DNA of 64,000 nucleotides. It comes from Hymenobacter ruricola (GTDB lineage Bacteria; Bacteroidota; Bacteroidia; Cytophagales; Hymenobacteraceae). The notes below the pieces were generated by a model that saw only the letters and a program-made list of their open reading frames with translations, did no database searches and had not been told where the DNA came from. Of the stretch, positions 26,925 through 34,926 are shown piece after piece. Both the position numbers and the translations under genes were made by a program. The stretch is taken from the NCBI RefSeq assembly GCF_015694525.1, contig NZ_JADQDM010000007.1:186001-250000 (forward strand), in the 5' to 3' direction. Positions within the stretch are counted from its first letter, which is position 1, and each line of letters starts with the position of its first letter.

Positions 26925-27177
26925 GCTGTTTAGCTTTTCGTGGCCGATTGTTAAACAAATATACGAGCCCGCCGCAAAATCAGCCAGCCCCCGCCGAAAG
27001 AATTTCGTTCGGCACGCCTACTACTTTCTCGCAGGCGCGGCAAGGTACGCCCGGCCAGGGGATTGCCGCGGCGCCGGACCTGCTTTTGCCATTACCAAAT
27101 TGTGAAGCCGGCTGGCTACCCCAGCCCACCAACTACGCGCCAAACCAAGCCCATGGTTTGCTTTCCAGGCCGCCTTT

Positions 27178-28077
27178 TTACGCCGCCACCGGCTCGGCGG
27201 CGTGCTCCCCCACCAGGGCCAGAAAATCCGTCATCAGCTCCGGCGAAACACAGTTTTTGGGCAACACCAGCCCTTCCTGCCGGGCCAGTTGGCCGTACAT
27301 TACCACCAGTTTATCGGGGCAGCAGGCCGCCACGGCTTCGGCAAACTCCCCCACCCGGCCGCGCTCCGGCTGGGTGGTTAGCACGGTGGCCACGGCGTCG
27401 GGGTGGTAGGTGCGGCACACCGCGTTGAGCTCTTCCAAAGGCAAGTTTTGGCCCAGGTACAGGGTGTGCTGGCCGCGGGCGCGCAGCACGTAGTTCATGA
27501 ACAGCAAGGCCAGCTCGTGCAGCTCATCGGCCGGCAAAAACAGCACCCAGCGCCGCGCCGTGGCCGGCACGCTGGGCAGCGCATCGGTGGCAGCCAAAAT
27601 CTTTTGGCGCAGCAAATGCGCAATCAGGTGCTCCTGGGCTGGGTTGACGGTGCCGGCCAGCCACATCAGGCCAATGCGCTGCAGCAGCGGGTAGGCCACA
27701 AACAGCATCATTTTTTCAAAGCCCAGCTTGCTGCTGGCCTCGGTTAGCAAGAGGTTGAGGCGCAGCTCGTCGAAGCTGAGCATGGCGGCCAGCAAGGCAT
27801 TGACCTGCTGGTGGTAGTCGTGCACGTCGTTGCAGCAGGCCAGCACGGCGGCCTGAATTTCGGCGTCGCTCAGGCGGGCCACCTGCGAGATGCGTTGGCC
27901 CCGGCTGCACAGCGTGGTCACGTTGAGCAGGCGGCGCAGGTCGCTTTCGCAGTAGGTGCGAATGTTGGTGGCCGTGCGCACCGGCCGCAACAGGCCGTAG
28001 CGCTGCTCCCACATCCGAATGGTGTGCGCCTTGATGCCCGAAAGCTGCTCTAAGTCGCTGATGGAGAACTGGCCCAC
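27178..28077 (-). CDS. MerR-family regulator with cobalamin-binding domain (CarH/LitR-like)
   Basis: The 299-aa product has a MerR winged helix (residues 4-70, IKAHTIRMWEQRYGLLRP), a helical bundle (about 85-165) and a Rossmann B12 domain (about 175-290). The bundle has W139-x9-E149-H150, the motif by which CarH photoreceptors hold adenosylcobalamin. The lower-ligand motif DxHxxG reads E185-L-H187-E-L-A190, so His is kept while Asp and Gly are replaced. CarH represses carotenoid genes in the dark and leaves DNA when light breaks the Co-C bond. Being next to crtI and crtZ supports that role; the altered motif leaves B12 binding to be tested. Confidence 0.88.
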   Translation of the reverse strand: MGQFSISDLEQLSGIKAHTIRMWEQRYGLLRPVRTATNIRTYCESDLRRLLNVTTLCSRGQRISQVARLSDAEIQAAVLACCNDVHDYHQQVNALLAAMLSFDELRLNLLLTEASSKLGFEKMMLFVAYPLLQRIGLMWLAGTVNPAQEHLIAHLLRQKILAATDALPSVPATARRWVLFLPADELHELALLFMNYVLRARGQHTLYLGQNLPLEELNAVCRTYHPDAVATVLTTQPERGRVGEFAEAVAACCPDKLVVMYGQLARQEGLVLPKNCVSPELMTDFLALVGEHAAEPVAA

Positions 28078-28148
28078 GTGGTTAATTAAAAATTATGAAT
28101 TATGAATTAAAAATTGAGCGTAGGCGCAACGGCACAGCAACACCTTTT

Positions 28149-28640
28149 TTACTCATTTTTAGTTTTTTCCTTATTAATTTTTAATTGCCGCTTCCGGGCC
28201 AGCTCTAGGTATTTGGGCGACACCCAGAGCAGGCCAAACTCGGCCGAGCCATCGCGGCCCTGGGTTTTGTGGTGGGTTTTGTGGGCCATGTTGAGGGCCC
28301 GCAGGTAGGTGTTGTCCGATTTTTTCCAGAAGCGCAAGCGGCCGTGTATCAGCACGTCGTGCACGAAAAAATACACCGTGCCGTAGGCCGCGATGCCCAC
28401 GCCCACCCAGAACCACCAGCGCCCGCCGTTGTCGCCGGTGATGAACAAAGCGGCCGAAATGCCGCCGTAAATCAGGAAAAACAGGTCGTTGCGCTCCACC
28501 GGGTGCGGGTGCCGCACGTGGTGCGAGCGGTGCAAAAACCACAGCGGCCCATGCTGCACAAACTTGTGCATGAACCACGCCCAGAATTCCATGAATCCGA
28601 AGGTGGCGAGGGTGATGCCGAGGGCGGCCAATGCTGTCAT
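28149..28640 (-). CDS. crtZ: Beta-carotene 3-hydroxylase (CrtZ type)
   Basis: CrtZ hydroxylates the beta-ionone ring at C3 in the membrane, with a di-iron site. The 163-aa product has the histidine motifs of the fatty-acid-hydroxylase/CrtZ family: HKFVQHG (about residue 25), HRSHHVRHPHPVERND (about 37), HDVLIHGR (about 94) and NMAHKTHHK (about 117), with hydrophobic helices between. The C-terminus is short and Lys-rich. It starts the carotenoid block upstream of the MerR/cobalamin regulator, with a 71-bp AT-rich gap between them. Confidence 0.94.
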   Translation of the reverse strand: MTALAALGITLATFGFMEFWAWFMHKFVQHGPLWFLHRSHHVRHPHPVERNDLFFLIYGGISAALFITGDNGGRWWFWVGVGIAAYGTVYFFVHDVLIHGRLRFWKKSDNTYLRALNMAHKTHHKTQGRDGSAEFGLLWVSPKYLELARKRQLKINKEKTKNE

Positions 28641-28686
28641 GCGCAGGTAACCAGAACGGGAAAAGGGATGTTTGGAAATGACGCCA

Positions 28687-28731
28687 AAACGCCGCTCAGT
28701 CTTCGTTAATTCCGAGGACCAAGCGGCGTTT
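28687..28731 (-). terminator. Terminator after the enoyl-CoA hydratase gene
   Basis: Inverted repeat AAACGCCGCT (28687-28696) and its complement (28722-28731); on the minus strand the hairpin runs into TTTTGG. It follows the enoyl-CoA hydratase stop at 28769 and insulates crtZ. Confidence 0.6.
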
Positions 28732-28768
28732 CGAACTCCTAATTTACTTCAGCCAACCGACTTTTCGG

Positions 28769-29575
28769 TTACCAGCCAATCTTCTCCTTGCTCAAAAAGG
28801 CGGCAATGCCGCGGCGGCAGTCTTCCGAGCCGCGGGCTTCGGCATTGCGCTGGGCGGCGTAGCGAAGGCCTTCTTCCAGGTCCATTTCGGGCAGCCGGGC
28901 CAGCATTTCCTTGGTCACTTCCATGCTTTGGGCCGAGTTTTCGCGGCACAGGCGCTGGGCGTAGATTTTCACGGTTTCGGCCAGCTCGTCTTTGGGCACC
29001 ATGAAGGTGATGAGGCCCATGTCGAGGGCGGCCTGGGCCGGCACTACGTCGCCGGTAAGCAGCAATTGCTTGGTGCGCGCCTCCCCGATTTTGCGCACCA
29101 GAAACACGCTCACGATGGCGGGCAGGAAGCCGATTTTCACTTCGGTGTAGCCAAACTTGGCTTCGGGCACGGCAAAGGTGAGGTCGCAGATGGCGGCGAG
29201 GCCGCAGCCGCCGGCCAGCGCGTGGCCCTGCACTTGGCCGATGACGACCTTCTTGAGGGTATAAATCTGGTGGAAGAGCTGCATGAGGTGCGTCGAGTCT
29301 TCCAGGTTGTCGGTGTAGCCGAAGCCTTGCAGGTCCTGAATGTAGGCCAAGTCGGCGCCGGCGCAAAACACGTCGCCGGCCGCGCGCAGCACGATGACTT
29401 TCGCGTTTTCGTCGTTTTCGGCAAACTCGAAAGCTTGCTTGAGCTCGGTTACCACGTCGGCGTTCAGGGCGTTGCGCTTGTCGGGCCGGTTGAGGGTGAT
29501 GTAGCCAATGCGGTCCTGGGCTTCGTAGCGGATGTAGCGAAGGGCTTCGAGTTCGGGGGTGAGCAAGTTTTCCAT
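28769..29575 (-). CDS. Enoyl-CoA hydratase/isomerase family protein
   Basis: A 268-aa crotonase-fold enzyme. It has RPDKRNALNADVV (about residue 26), the oxyanion-hole motif DVFCAGADLAYI (about 66) and GHALAGGCGLAAICDLTFA (about 108), then FGYTEVKIGFLPA with the catalytic Glu region (about 133-145). It hydrates or isomerises an acyl-CoA; the exact substrate (fatty-acid beta-oxidation or methylglutaconyl-CoA in leucine breakdown) cannot be told from this sequence. The open frame extends to 29707; the ATG at 29575 (MENLLTPE) fits the family start. It appears to be a single-gene unit. Confidence 0.92.
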   Translation of the reverse strand: MENLLTPELEALRYIRYEAQDRIGYITLNRPDKRNALNADVVTELKQAFEFAENDENAKVIVLRAAGDVFCAGADLAYIQDLQGFGYTDNLEDSTHLMQLFHQIYTLKKVVIGQVQGHALAGGCGLAAICDLTFAVPEAKFGYTEVKIGFLPAIVSVFLVRKIGEARTKQLLLTGDVVPAQAALDMGLITFMVPKDELAETVKIYAQRLCRENSAQSMEVTKEMLARLPEMDLEEGLRYAAQRNAEARGSEDCRRGIAAFLSKEKIGW

Positions 29576-29815
29576 AAGGAGCGGGAACGGCGCGGACGGA
29601 TGGTTGTACCCATGATGCCAACCGCCGGGAAATGGTGGCACCTGGTGAGCAATTAACGAAAAAAAGGCGCAGATGGTCGGCTTCCGCTCGACTGAGCTGG
29701 CATGCACGCCGACTAAACGGCCTGGCTGCGTGGTTTAATGGCGCTTTGCCATCAACTCGGGCCCGGCCGGCATTGCGGTTGCCTGCGCTCGGCCCGGGGC
29801 CTTATGGGTGCGCGG

Positions 29816-32086
29816 CTACAGCGGCGGCGCGCACCGAAAAGCGCCCTGAGCCGTGACGTCCCAGGTGCGGAAGCCGTGCGCGCGCAACAAGGAATCCTGC
29901 CGGGCCACGTACCAGATTTTGCAACTCGAATCAAAAACGACCTGCGTCGTTGGCCCGAACACCGCGGCCACAGTTTCGGGTTTCACGCGGGCGTTGCGGC
30001 GCAGCACCAGCACGTCGACCGGCGCGGGTTGCGTGGCCGAGGAAATATGGTTGGAGACAAACCCAATGCGCAGGCCGCGCCACTGGGCCAGCAGCACCGG
30101 GCCAGGCTTCCAGTACAGCTGCTCGCGGGCGCTGTCGGCATCGGCCAGCCGCCGCACCGGGACGGTGCTGCCGCGCCAGCCCACGCTGTAGTGGGTGCGG
30201 CGGGCAGCCTTGCGGATGATGCCTGGCAGCAGGCGGTAGGTGCGCTCGGTTTCGTTGAGCGCCACGGAATCGGGCGTGACGAACTCGGCGCTGGCGCCCT
30301 GCCAGAAGCCCACCGCCGAGCGCCGCGGAATGCTGTACACAATGAATTCTTCGGTGGGCGCCACGGCGCGGGCCTCGGCCACGCGGCTGCCGGCGTAGCA
30401 CAGGAGCAGCAGCGCCATGCCGCGCAGCCAACTCAGGTGGCGGGTGTTGAGCCAGGCCAGAAACGTGCCGATGAGGCCGAAGATGAGGACCGTTTGCAGG
30501 GCCGACACGTGGATGTCGCGCACCACCCAGCCAGAGAAGTAGCGACTGATGAGAAAGATGTATTCGTTAAACATCCACACCATCCACTCAAAAACCCAGG
30601 CGAAGAAACGGGGCAGCAAATCGAGCCACCAATCGGCGGCATCCGGCAAAACCATTCCCAGCCCTGCGGCAAGTCCCTTCAACGCCAGCAGTCCCAACCC
30701 CACGTACACAGCCATACTCGAAATGGGCACCGCCACGAGGTTGGAGAACAAAAAGCTGAACGGAAACTGGTGGAAATAGTACAGTCCCAGCGCAAACGTG
30801 GCCACCTGCGCCGCCAGCGACAACGCCACGGCCTGCCAGACCTTGTCCAGGAACCAGCCGCTGCCTTTCCAGGCCCACTGCACCGGCTTTATGTGCCAGG
30901 GCCGGCGCCGGGCGTAGAAATAGCCTTCCACATCGAGCCAGCGGGCGATGCGCGGCTGGATGTACACGATGCTGAGCACCGCCAGAAACGACAGCTGAAA
31001 CCCCACATCGGCCACCAGAAACGGATTCCAGAGCAGCAGAAAAAACGCCGCCACCGCCAGCGTGTTAAAGATGGAGCTTTGCCGCCCCCAGGCCCTCCCG
31101 ATGATGAGAAACGTAAACATCACCGTGGCCCGCAGCACCGACGCCGACAGCCCCGTGACGAAGGCGTAGCTCCAGATAACCGTGAGCCCGAGCAGCGCCG
31201 ACCACAGGCGGAACCCCGGCACCCGCGCGAAAAAGAACTGCAGCACCGCCGTGAGCGCATAAAACAACAGCCCCACCTGCAGGCCGCTCACCGCCATGAT
31301 GTGCGACGTGCCCGTGCTGCTGTAGGCCAGTTTGGTTTCTGAGTCGACGTCGTCCTTAATGCCCAACACCAGCGCCGAGGCAATGGCATACTCGCGTTTG
31401 GCCTTGATATAGTGACGGAAAACGCCGTCGAGCTTTTCGGCTGCATACATGCTCCAGAACACCAAGATATTCGGCGGGTCCGTGCGCAGCACTTTGTACT
31501 GGTCGGGGTGAATGTATTGCTGGTGATACACCTGCCGGTAGGCCAGGTACTGGCGGTAGTCGAACTCGCCGGGGTTGAGCGGCGGCTTGCTGGGGTCGGG
31601 GTGCCCGCGGATGAGCCAAACCTCGCCGTAGCGCGGCTGCGCAATGCCCGCCACCCGCGGCAGCGACACCCGCACGCCGCCCGTGGCCCGGCGCCAGCGG
31701 CCGCCCACCCGCACGGCCCGCACCCGCAGCGTGGTGGCAAACGTGGCCGCGCGCACCACGGTGGCCTCGTCCACCACCGCCTGGTAGCAGTCAACTTTAT
31801 CGGCGAAGCGGAACAGGTGGTCGGCCCGGCGGCTTTCGGTGGCGCGCTGGGTGAGCGCCCCCCCAAAAAACGCCACCGCCACCAACGCCACGATGCCGGC
31901 CGCGTCGGCGGCCGAGGGCCGGCGCTGGCGGATGGCCCAGCTAATGAACCCGATGGCGGCCACCACCAGGCCCGCCGCGGCCGGCCACAGCTCCGGCCAA
32001 CCCTCCCCAAGGTATAGGCAGGCCACAATGCCTCCAATCAGCGCCGGGGTGTAGCGAACGAACGGAAAAGTGGCCCAGGTAATCAT
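29816..32086 (-). CDS. comEC: ComEC/Rec2-family DNA uptake channel protein
   Basis: ComEC carries single-stranded DNA across the inner membrane in natural transformation. The 756-aa product has two or three N-terminal helices, a soluble OB-like DUF4131 region (about residues 95-210), then the Competence domain with many helices (about 230-570), including SSTGTSHIMAVSGLQVGLL (about 270), the hallmark HxxAVSG motif of the family. The C-terminal part (about 590-756) is short and lacks a recognisable metallo-beta-lactamase HxHxDH motif, as in many Bacteroidota ComEC proteins. Natural competence cannot be judged from this gene alone. Confidence 0.92.
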   Translation of the reverse strand: MITWATFPFVRYTPALIGGIVACLYLGEGWPELWPAAAGLVVAAIGFISWAIRQRRPSAADAAGIVALVAVAFFGGALTQRATESRRADHLFRFADKVDCYQAVVDEATVVRAATFATTLRVRAVRVGGRWRRATGGVRVSLPRVAGIAQPRYGEVWLIRGHPDPSKPPLNPGEFDYRQYLAYRQVYHQQYIHPDQYKVLRTDPPNILVFWSMYAAEKLDGVFRHYIKAKREYAIASALVLGIKDDVDSETKLAYSSTGTSHIMAVSGLQVGLLFYALTAVLQFFFARVPGFRLWSALLGLTVIWSYAFVTGLSASVLRATVMFTFLIIGRAWGRQSSIFNTLAVAAFFLLLWNPFLVADVGFQLSFLAVLSIVYIQPRIARWLDVEGYFYARRRPWHIKPVQWAWKGSGWFLDKVWQAVALSLAAQVATFALGLYYFHQFPFSFLFSNLVAVPISSMAVYVGLGLLALKGLAAGLGMVLPDAADWWLDLLPRFFAWVFEWMVWMFNEYIFLISRYFSGWVVRDIHVSALQTVLIFGLIGTFLAWLNTRHLSWLRGMALLLLCYAGSRVAEARAVAPTEEFIVYSIPRRSAVGFWQGASAEFVTPDSVALNETERTYRLLPGIIRKAARRTHYSVGWRGSTVPVRRLADADSAREQLYWKPGPVLLAQWRGLRIGFVSNHISSATQPAPVDVLVLRRNARVKPETVAAVFGPTTQVVFDSSCKIWYVARQDSLLRAHGFRTWDVTAQGAFRCAPPL

Positions 32087-32195
32087 TGGCGGCAGAGGCA
32101 GAGGATGTATTGAGTTGGCAATGTAGCCCTTTGCCCCGAAATCGCCCGGTGCTCATATTTCCTATCCTCTCAGCCTCGCTTCGGCAGGGTGCTAG

Positions 32196-32627
32196 CTAGC
32201 GCACCATTTTGAAGTGCTGGATATTGGCCTCCTCAAACATCTCCCCTTCCGTTTTGAAGCCGTGGCGCTCGTAAAACGGCACGGCCCGCAGCTGCGCATT
32301 CAAATACACTACGGCTTCAGGCAGCTCGGCCTGCACATCGGCCAGCACGGCGTGGAGCAGCGCGGCCCCGATTTCCTGGTTCCGAAACCCGGGCAGCACG
32401 GCGAAACGCTCCAGCTTCACGCCGTTTTCGGTTTCGCGCCAGCGGGCGGCCCCGGCGGGGGTGCCATCGGCGGCCCGGGCCAGGTAGTGGCGGGCATCGG
32501 TGCGGTCGTGCACGTCGTGCTCCTTGGCGGCGGGCACGCCCTGCTCTTCCTGGAATACTTTTTCGCGAATGGTGAAGGCGGCGTCGAGGTCGCGCAGGTC
32601 GGTGATGCGGTAGGCGGAGGCGGGCAT
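32196..32627 (-). CDS. GNAT-family N-acetyltransferase
   Basis: A 143-aa single-domain GNAT protein. The acetyl-CoA pyrophosphate-binding loop appears as LPGFRNQEIGAALLHAV (about residues 78-94; a variant of Q/RxxGxG/A) and the C-terminal part has the VPFYERHGFKTEGE motif (about 117-130). The N-terminus (FTIREKVFQEEQGVP) resembles the ElaA/YjgM-like sub-family. The acceptor is not known. It lies alone between comEC and a palindromic repeat. Confidence 0.9.
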   Translation of the reverse strand: MPASAYRITDLRDLDAAFTIREKVFQEEQGVPAAKEHDVHDRTDARHYLARAADGTPAGAARWRETENGVKLERFAVLPGFRNQEIGAALLHAVLADVQAELPEAVVYLNAQLRAVPFYERHGFKTEGEMFEEANIQHFKMVR

Positions 32628-32645
32628 GGGAAATGATTAAAAAGC

Positions 32646-32734
32646 TGTCATCCTGAGCGCAGCGAAGGACCTTCTCTCGGCGGAACGTTTTCCGTTCATG
32701 CGTGAGAAGGTCCTTCGCTGCGCTCAGGATGACA
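32646..32734. repeat. Intergenic long palindromic repeat, copy 7 (GNAT/phoH)
   Basis: Arms TGTCATCCTGAGCGCAGCG and its complement with inner AAGGACCTTCTC arms. The sequence is nearly the same as copy 4 at 11041-11135, including the TTTTCCGTTCAT-like centre. Confidence 0.85.
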
Positions 32735-32746
32735 AGTGAGTTTCGG

Positions 32747-33889
32747 CTACAGTGCCTGCTCGTGGTTCACGGGCAGTTCCACTTCTGGTTCGGGCTGGGC
32801 GCTGTCCACGAGCAGGCCTTGCTCGCGCAGGCGGCGCTCGTGGCGCTCGTCGCGGCGCTGGCCGTTGGCGGCGCTTTGCTGGCCCTGGCGGGTTTGCTCG
32901 TCGGTGTCGTACTTGTCGTAGGCTTCCACAATTTCTTTCACCAAGCGGTGACGCACCACGTCTTCGGAGGTCATTTCGACGTAGCCGATGCCCTGCACGT
33001 TTTTCAGGATGTCCAGCGCCTGCATCAGGCCCGATTTCTGGCGGGTGGGCAGGTCAATCTGGCTGCGGTCGCCGTTCACCATCACCTTGGCGGTGGGGCC
33101 CATGCGGGTCAGAAACATCTTCAACTGAGAGGGCGTGGTGTTCTGGGCTTCATCCAGGAGCACGAAAGCATTGTTCAGCGTCCGGCCGCGCATGTAAGCC
33201 AGCGGAGCGATTTCGATGATTTTGTTTTCCTGGTAGAATTTCAGCTTTTCGGCCGGAATCATGTCTTCCAAGGCGTCGTAAATCGGGCGCAAATACGGGT
33301 CCACCTTCTCCTTCATGTCGCCGGGCAGGAAGCCGAGGCTTTCGCCGGCCTCCACCACGGGGCGCGAGATGATGATTTTCTTCACCTCTTTGTTTTTGAG
33401 CGCACGCACGGCCAGGGCCACCGAAATGTAGGTTTTGCCGGTGCCGGCGGGGCCCAGGGTGAAGGTGAGGTCGTGGGCCATCACGGTATCCACCAGCTTT
33501 TGCTGGTTGGGCGTTTTGGCTTTGATGACGCCGCCTTTGGCCCCGAACAAAATGACGTCGGGCGAGGCGGCCAGCACCCGGCCCTCGGCCTCTTCGGAGG
33601 TGGCGGAGAGGTATTGGTTCACCGTTTTGTCGGTGATGGCGCCGTATTGGTGGTAGTGCTCGATGAGCGACGACAATAAATCGTTGATGCGGGAGATGAC
33701 CGCCGGCTGGCCTTGAATCTTGATTTCGTTGCCGCGGCTGATGATTTTAGAGCCCGGGAAAGCGGCGGCTAACTGGCGGATATTCTGGTTGTCGGGGCCG
33801 AGGAAATCGACCAAGGACATGTTTTCGAGGGTGATGATTTTTTCGACCAAGTGCGGGGAGAGGGGGAAAGAAGGCGAGGGAACAGCCAA
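32747..33889 (-). CDS. phoH: PhoH-family ATPase
   Basis: The 380-aa product has an N-terminal KH-like/PhoH-specific region (about residues 15-95, with NENIRQL-like LGPDNQNIRQLAAAFPG) and a P-loop ATPase domain with LGPAGTGKTYISVALAV (Walker A, about 142), SRPVVEAGESLGFLPGD (about 175) and LLDEAQNTTPSQLKMFLTR (Walker B and sensor, about 245). PhoH/YbeZ proteins act in RNA handling and often partner with YbeY; ybeY is not here. The C-terminal tail (from about 345) is charged and Arg/Gln/Glu-rich. Confidence 0.95.
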   Translation of the reverse strand: MAVPSPSFPLSPHLVEKIITLENMSLVDFLGPDNQNIRQLAAAFPGSKIISRGNEIKIQGQPAVISRINDLLSSLIEHYHQYGAITDKTVNQYLSATSEEAEGRVLAASPDVILFGAKGGVIKAKTPNQQKLVDTVMAHDLTFTLGPAGTGKTYISVALAVRALKNKEVKKIIISRPVVEAGESLGFLPGDMKEKVDPYLRPIYDALEDMIPAEKLKFYQENKIIEIAPLAYMRGRTLNNAFVLLDEAQNTTPSQLKMFLTRMGPTAKVMVNGDRSQIDLPTRQKSGLMQALDILKNVQGIGYVEMTSEDVVRHRLVKEIVEAYDKYDTDEQTRQGQQSAANGQRRDERHERRLREQGLLVDSAQPEPEVELPVNHEQAL

Positions 33890-33978
33890 AAAAGAAACGA
33901 GCCTTTCCGCGCAAACCGGCTACTTTTGCCCCGGTTCGGGCGGACCAACAATACTACGAAAAACTACGGAACGCAGGC

Positions 33979-34749
33979 ATGGGCTTGATTACATTGCTGA
34001 CCGATTTTGGCTACCGCGACCATTACGTGGCGGCGCTGAAAGCGCGACTTCTGCAATTGGCCCCGGCGACGCCCGTGGTCGATATCAGCCACGGCGTCGA
34101 ACCCTTTAACATCGCGCACGCCGTTCACGTTCTCCAAGCCGTATTTCGGGAGTTTCCCGCGGGCACGGTGCACGTCATCGGCGTCGACGACCACGGCGCC
34201 GGCCCCGAGCCCGGCTGGCAGGTGGCGCGGTTTCAGGGCCACTATTTTGTGGCCGGCGACAACGGCATCCTGGCCCTGCTCACCAACAGCGCGCCCGAGG
34301 AACTGGTGGCCCTGCCGGCCGCCGTGACGGCCTCCCCCACCCGCGACGTGCTGCTGCCCGCCGCCGTGGCCCTGGCCAACGGCGAGGCGCTGACTTCGCT
34401 GGGCCCCGTCGTCACCGGGTTTCATCAGCTCAACAACCGGCAGGTGCGCATTCAGGACCACCGCATCACCGGGCACGTGGCCCACGTGGACCACTACGGC
34501 AACCTGATTACCAACATTTCCCGCACAGCGGTAGAGGCCGTGGGCCACGGCCGCGCCTTCGCCGTGCACTTCGGCCGCGACGTGGTGCGCGAGGTGCACC
34601 CGCACTTCTCGGCCGCCCCACCCGGCGAGGCCGTGGCCGTGTTCAACAGCCAGGACTGCCTGTGCCTGGGCATCTGCCAGGGCAACGCCTCCGAGCTGCT
34701 GGGCCTGCATTTTGATTCGCAGGTAGACGTGCGCTTTCCGGCGGAATAG
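33979..34749 (+). CDS. SAM hydroxide adenosyltransferase (DUF62 family)
   Basis: This family hydrolyses S-adenosylmethionine to adenosine and methionine and is related to bacterial fluorinase and chlorinase. The 256-aa product starts with ITLLTDFGYRDHYVAALKA (residues 4-22), holds DISHGVEPFNIAHA (about 35), the GVDDHGAG region, VAGDNGILALL (about 92) and the C-terminal HVDHYGNLITNI (about 170), all typical. A TACTTTTG box at 33921-33928 may be its promoter. It is divergent from phoH. Confidence 0.92.
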   Translation: MGLITLLTDFGYRDHYVAALKARLLQLAPATPVVDISHGVEPFNIAHAVHVLQAVFREFPAGTVHVIGVDDHGAGPEPGWQVARFQGHYFVAGDNGILALLTNSAPEELVALPAAVTASPTRDVLLPAAVALANGEALTSLGPVVTGFHQLNNRQVRIQDHRITGHVAHVDHYGNLITNISRTAVEAVGHGRAFAVHFGRDVVREVHPHFSAAPPGEAVAVFNSQDCLCLGICQGNASELLGLHFDSQVDVRFPAE

Positions 34750-34780
34750 CGTCCCAAGGACCAAAGCAAGGCCAAAAAAG

Positions 34781-34890
34781 AACGTCATGCTGAGCCTGTC
34801 GAAGCATCTCGCGTGCAAGTGTAAATCAATCGTTAGACGGTTTTGATTACTTGAGCACGCGAGATGCTTCGACAAGCTCAGCATGACGTT
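34781..34890. repeat. Intergenic long palindromic repeat, copy 8 (downstream of the SAM hydrolase)
   Basis: Arms AACGTCATGCTGAGCCTGTC and the complement at 34890, with GAAGCATCTCGCG inner arms. It lies between two convergent genes, where it could also act as a bidirectional terminator. It is the rightmost copy in the window. Confidence 0.85.
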
Positions 34891-34926
34891 ATGGCGTTCT
34901 AAGTCAGCTCAGACGGAAGCAAGCGC

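Noticed and set aside
28080..28190. AT-rich repeats TTAATTAAAAATTATGAATT around the crtZ/MerR gap
   Set aside because: Simple AT-rich spacer with short self-similar words, of a kind common between genes here; no clear function.
29816..32086. ComEC truncation
   Set aside because: The absent metallo-beta-lactamase part is common in this phylum's ComEC proteins, so it was not taken as a broken gene.
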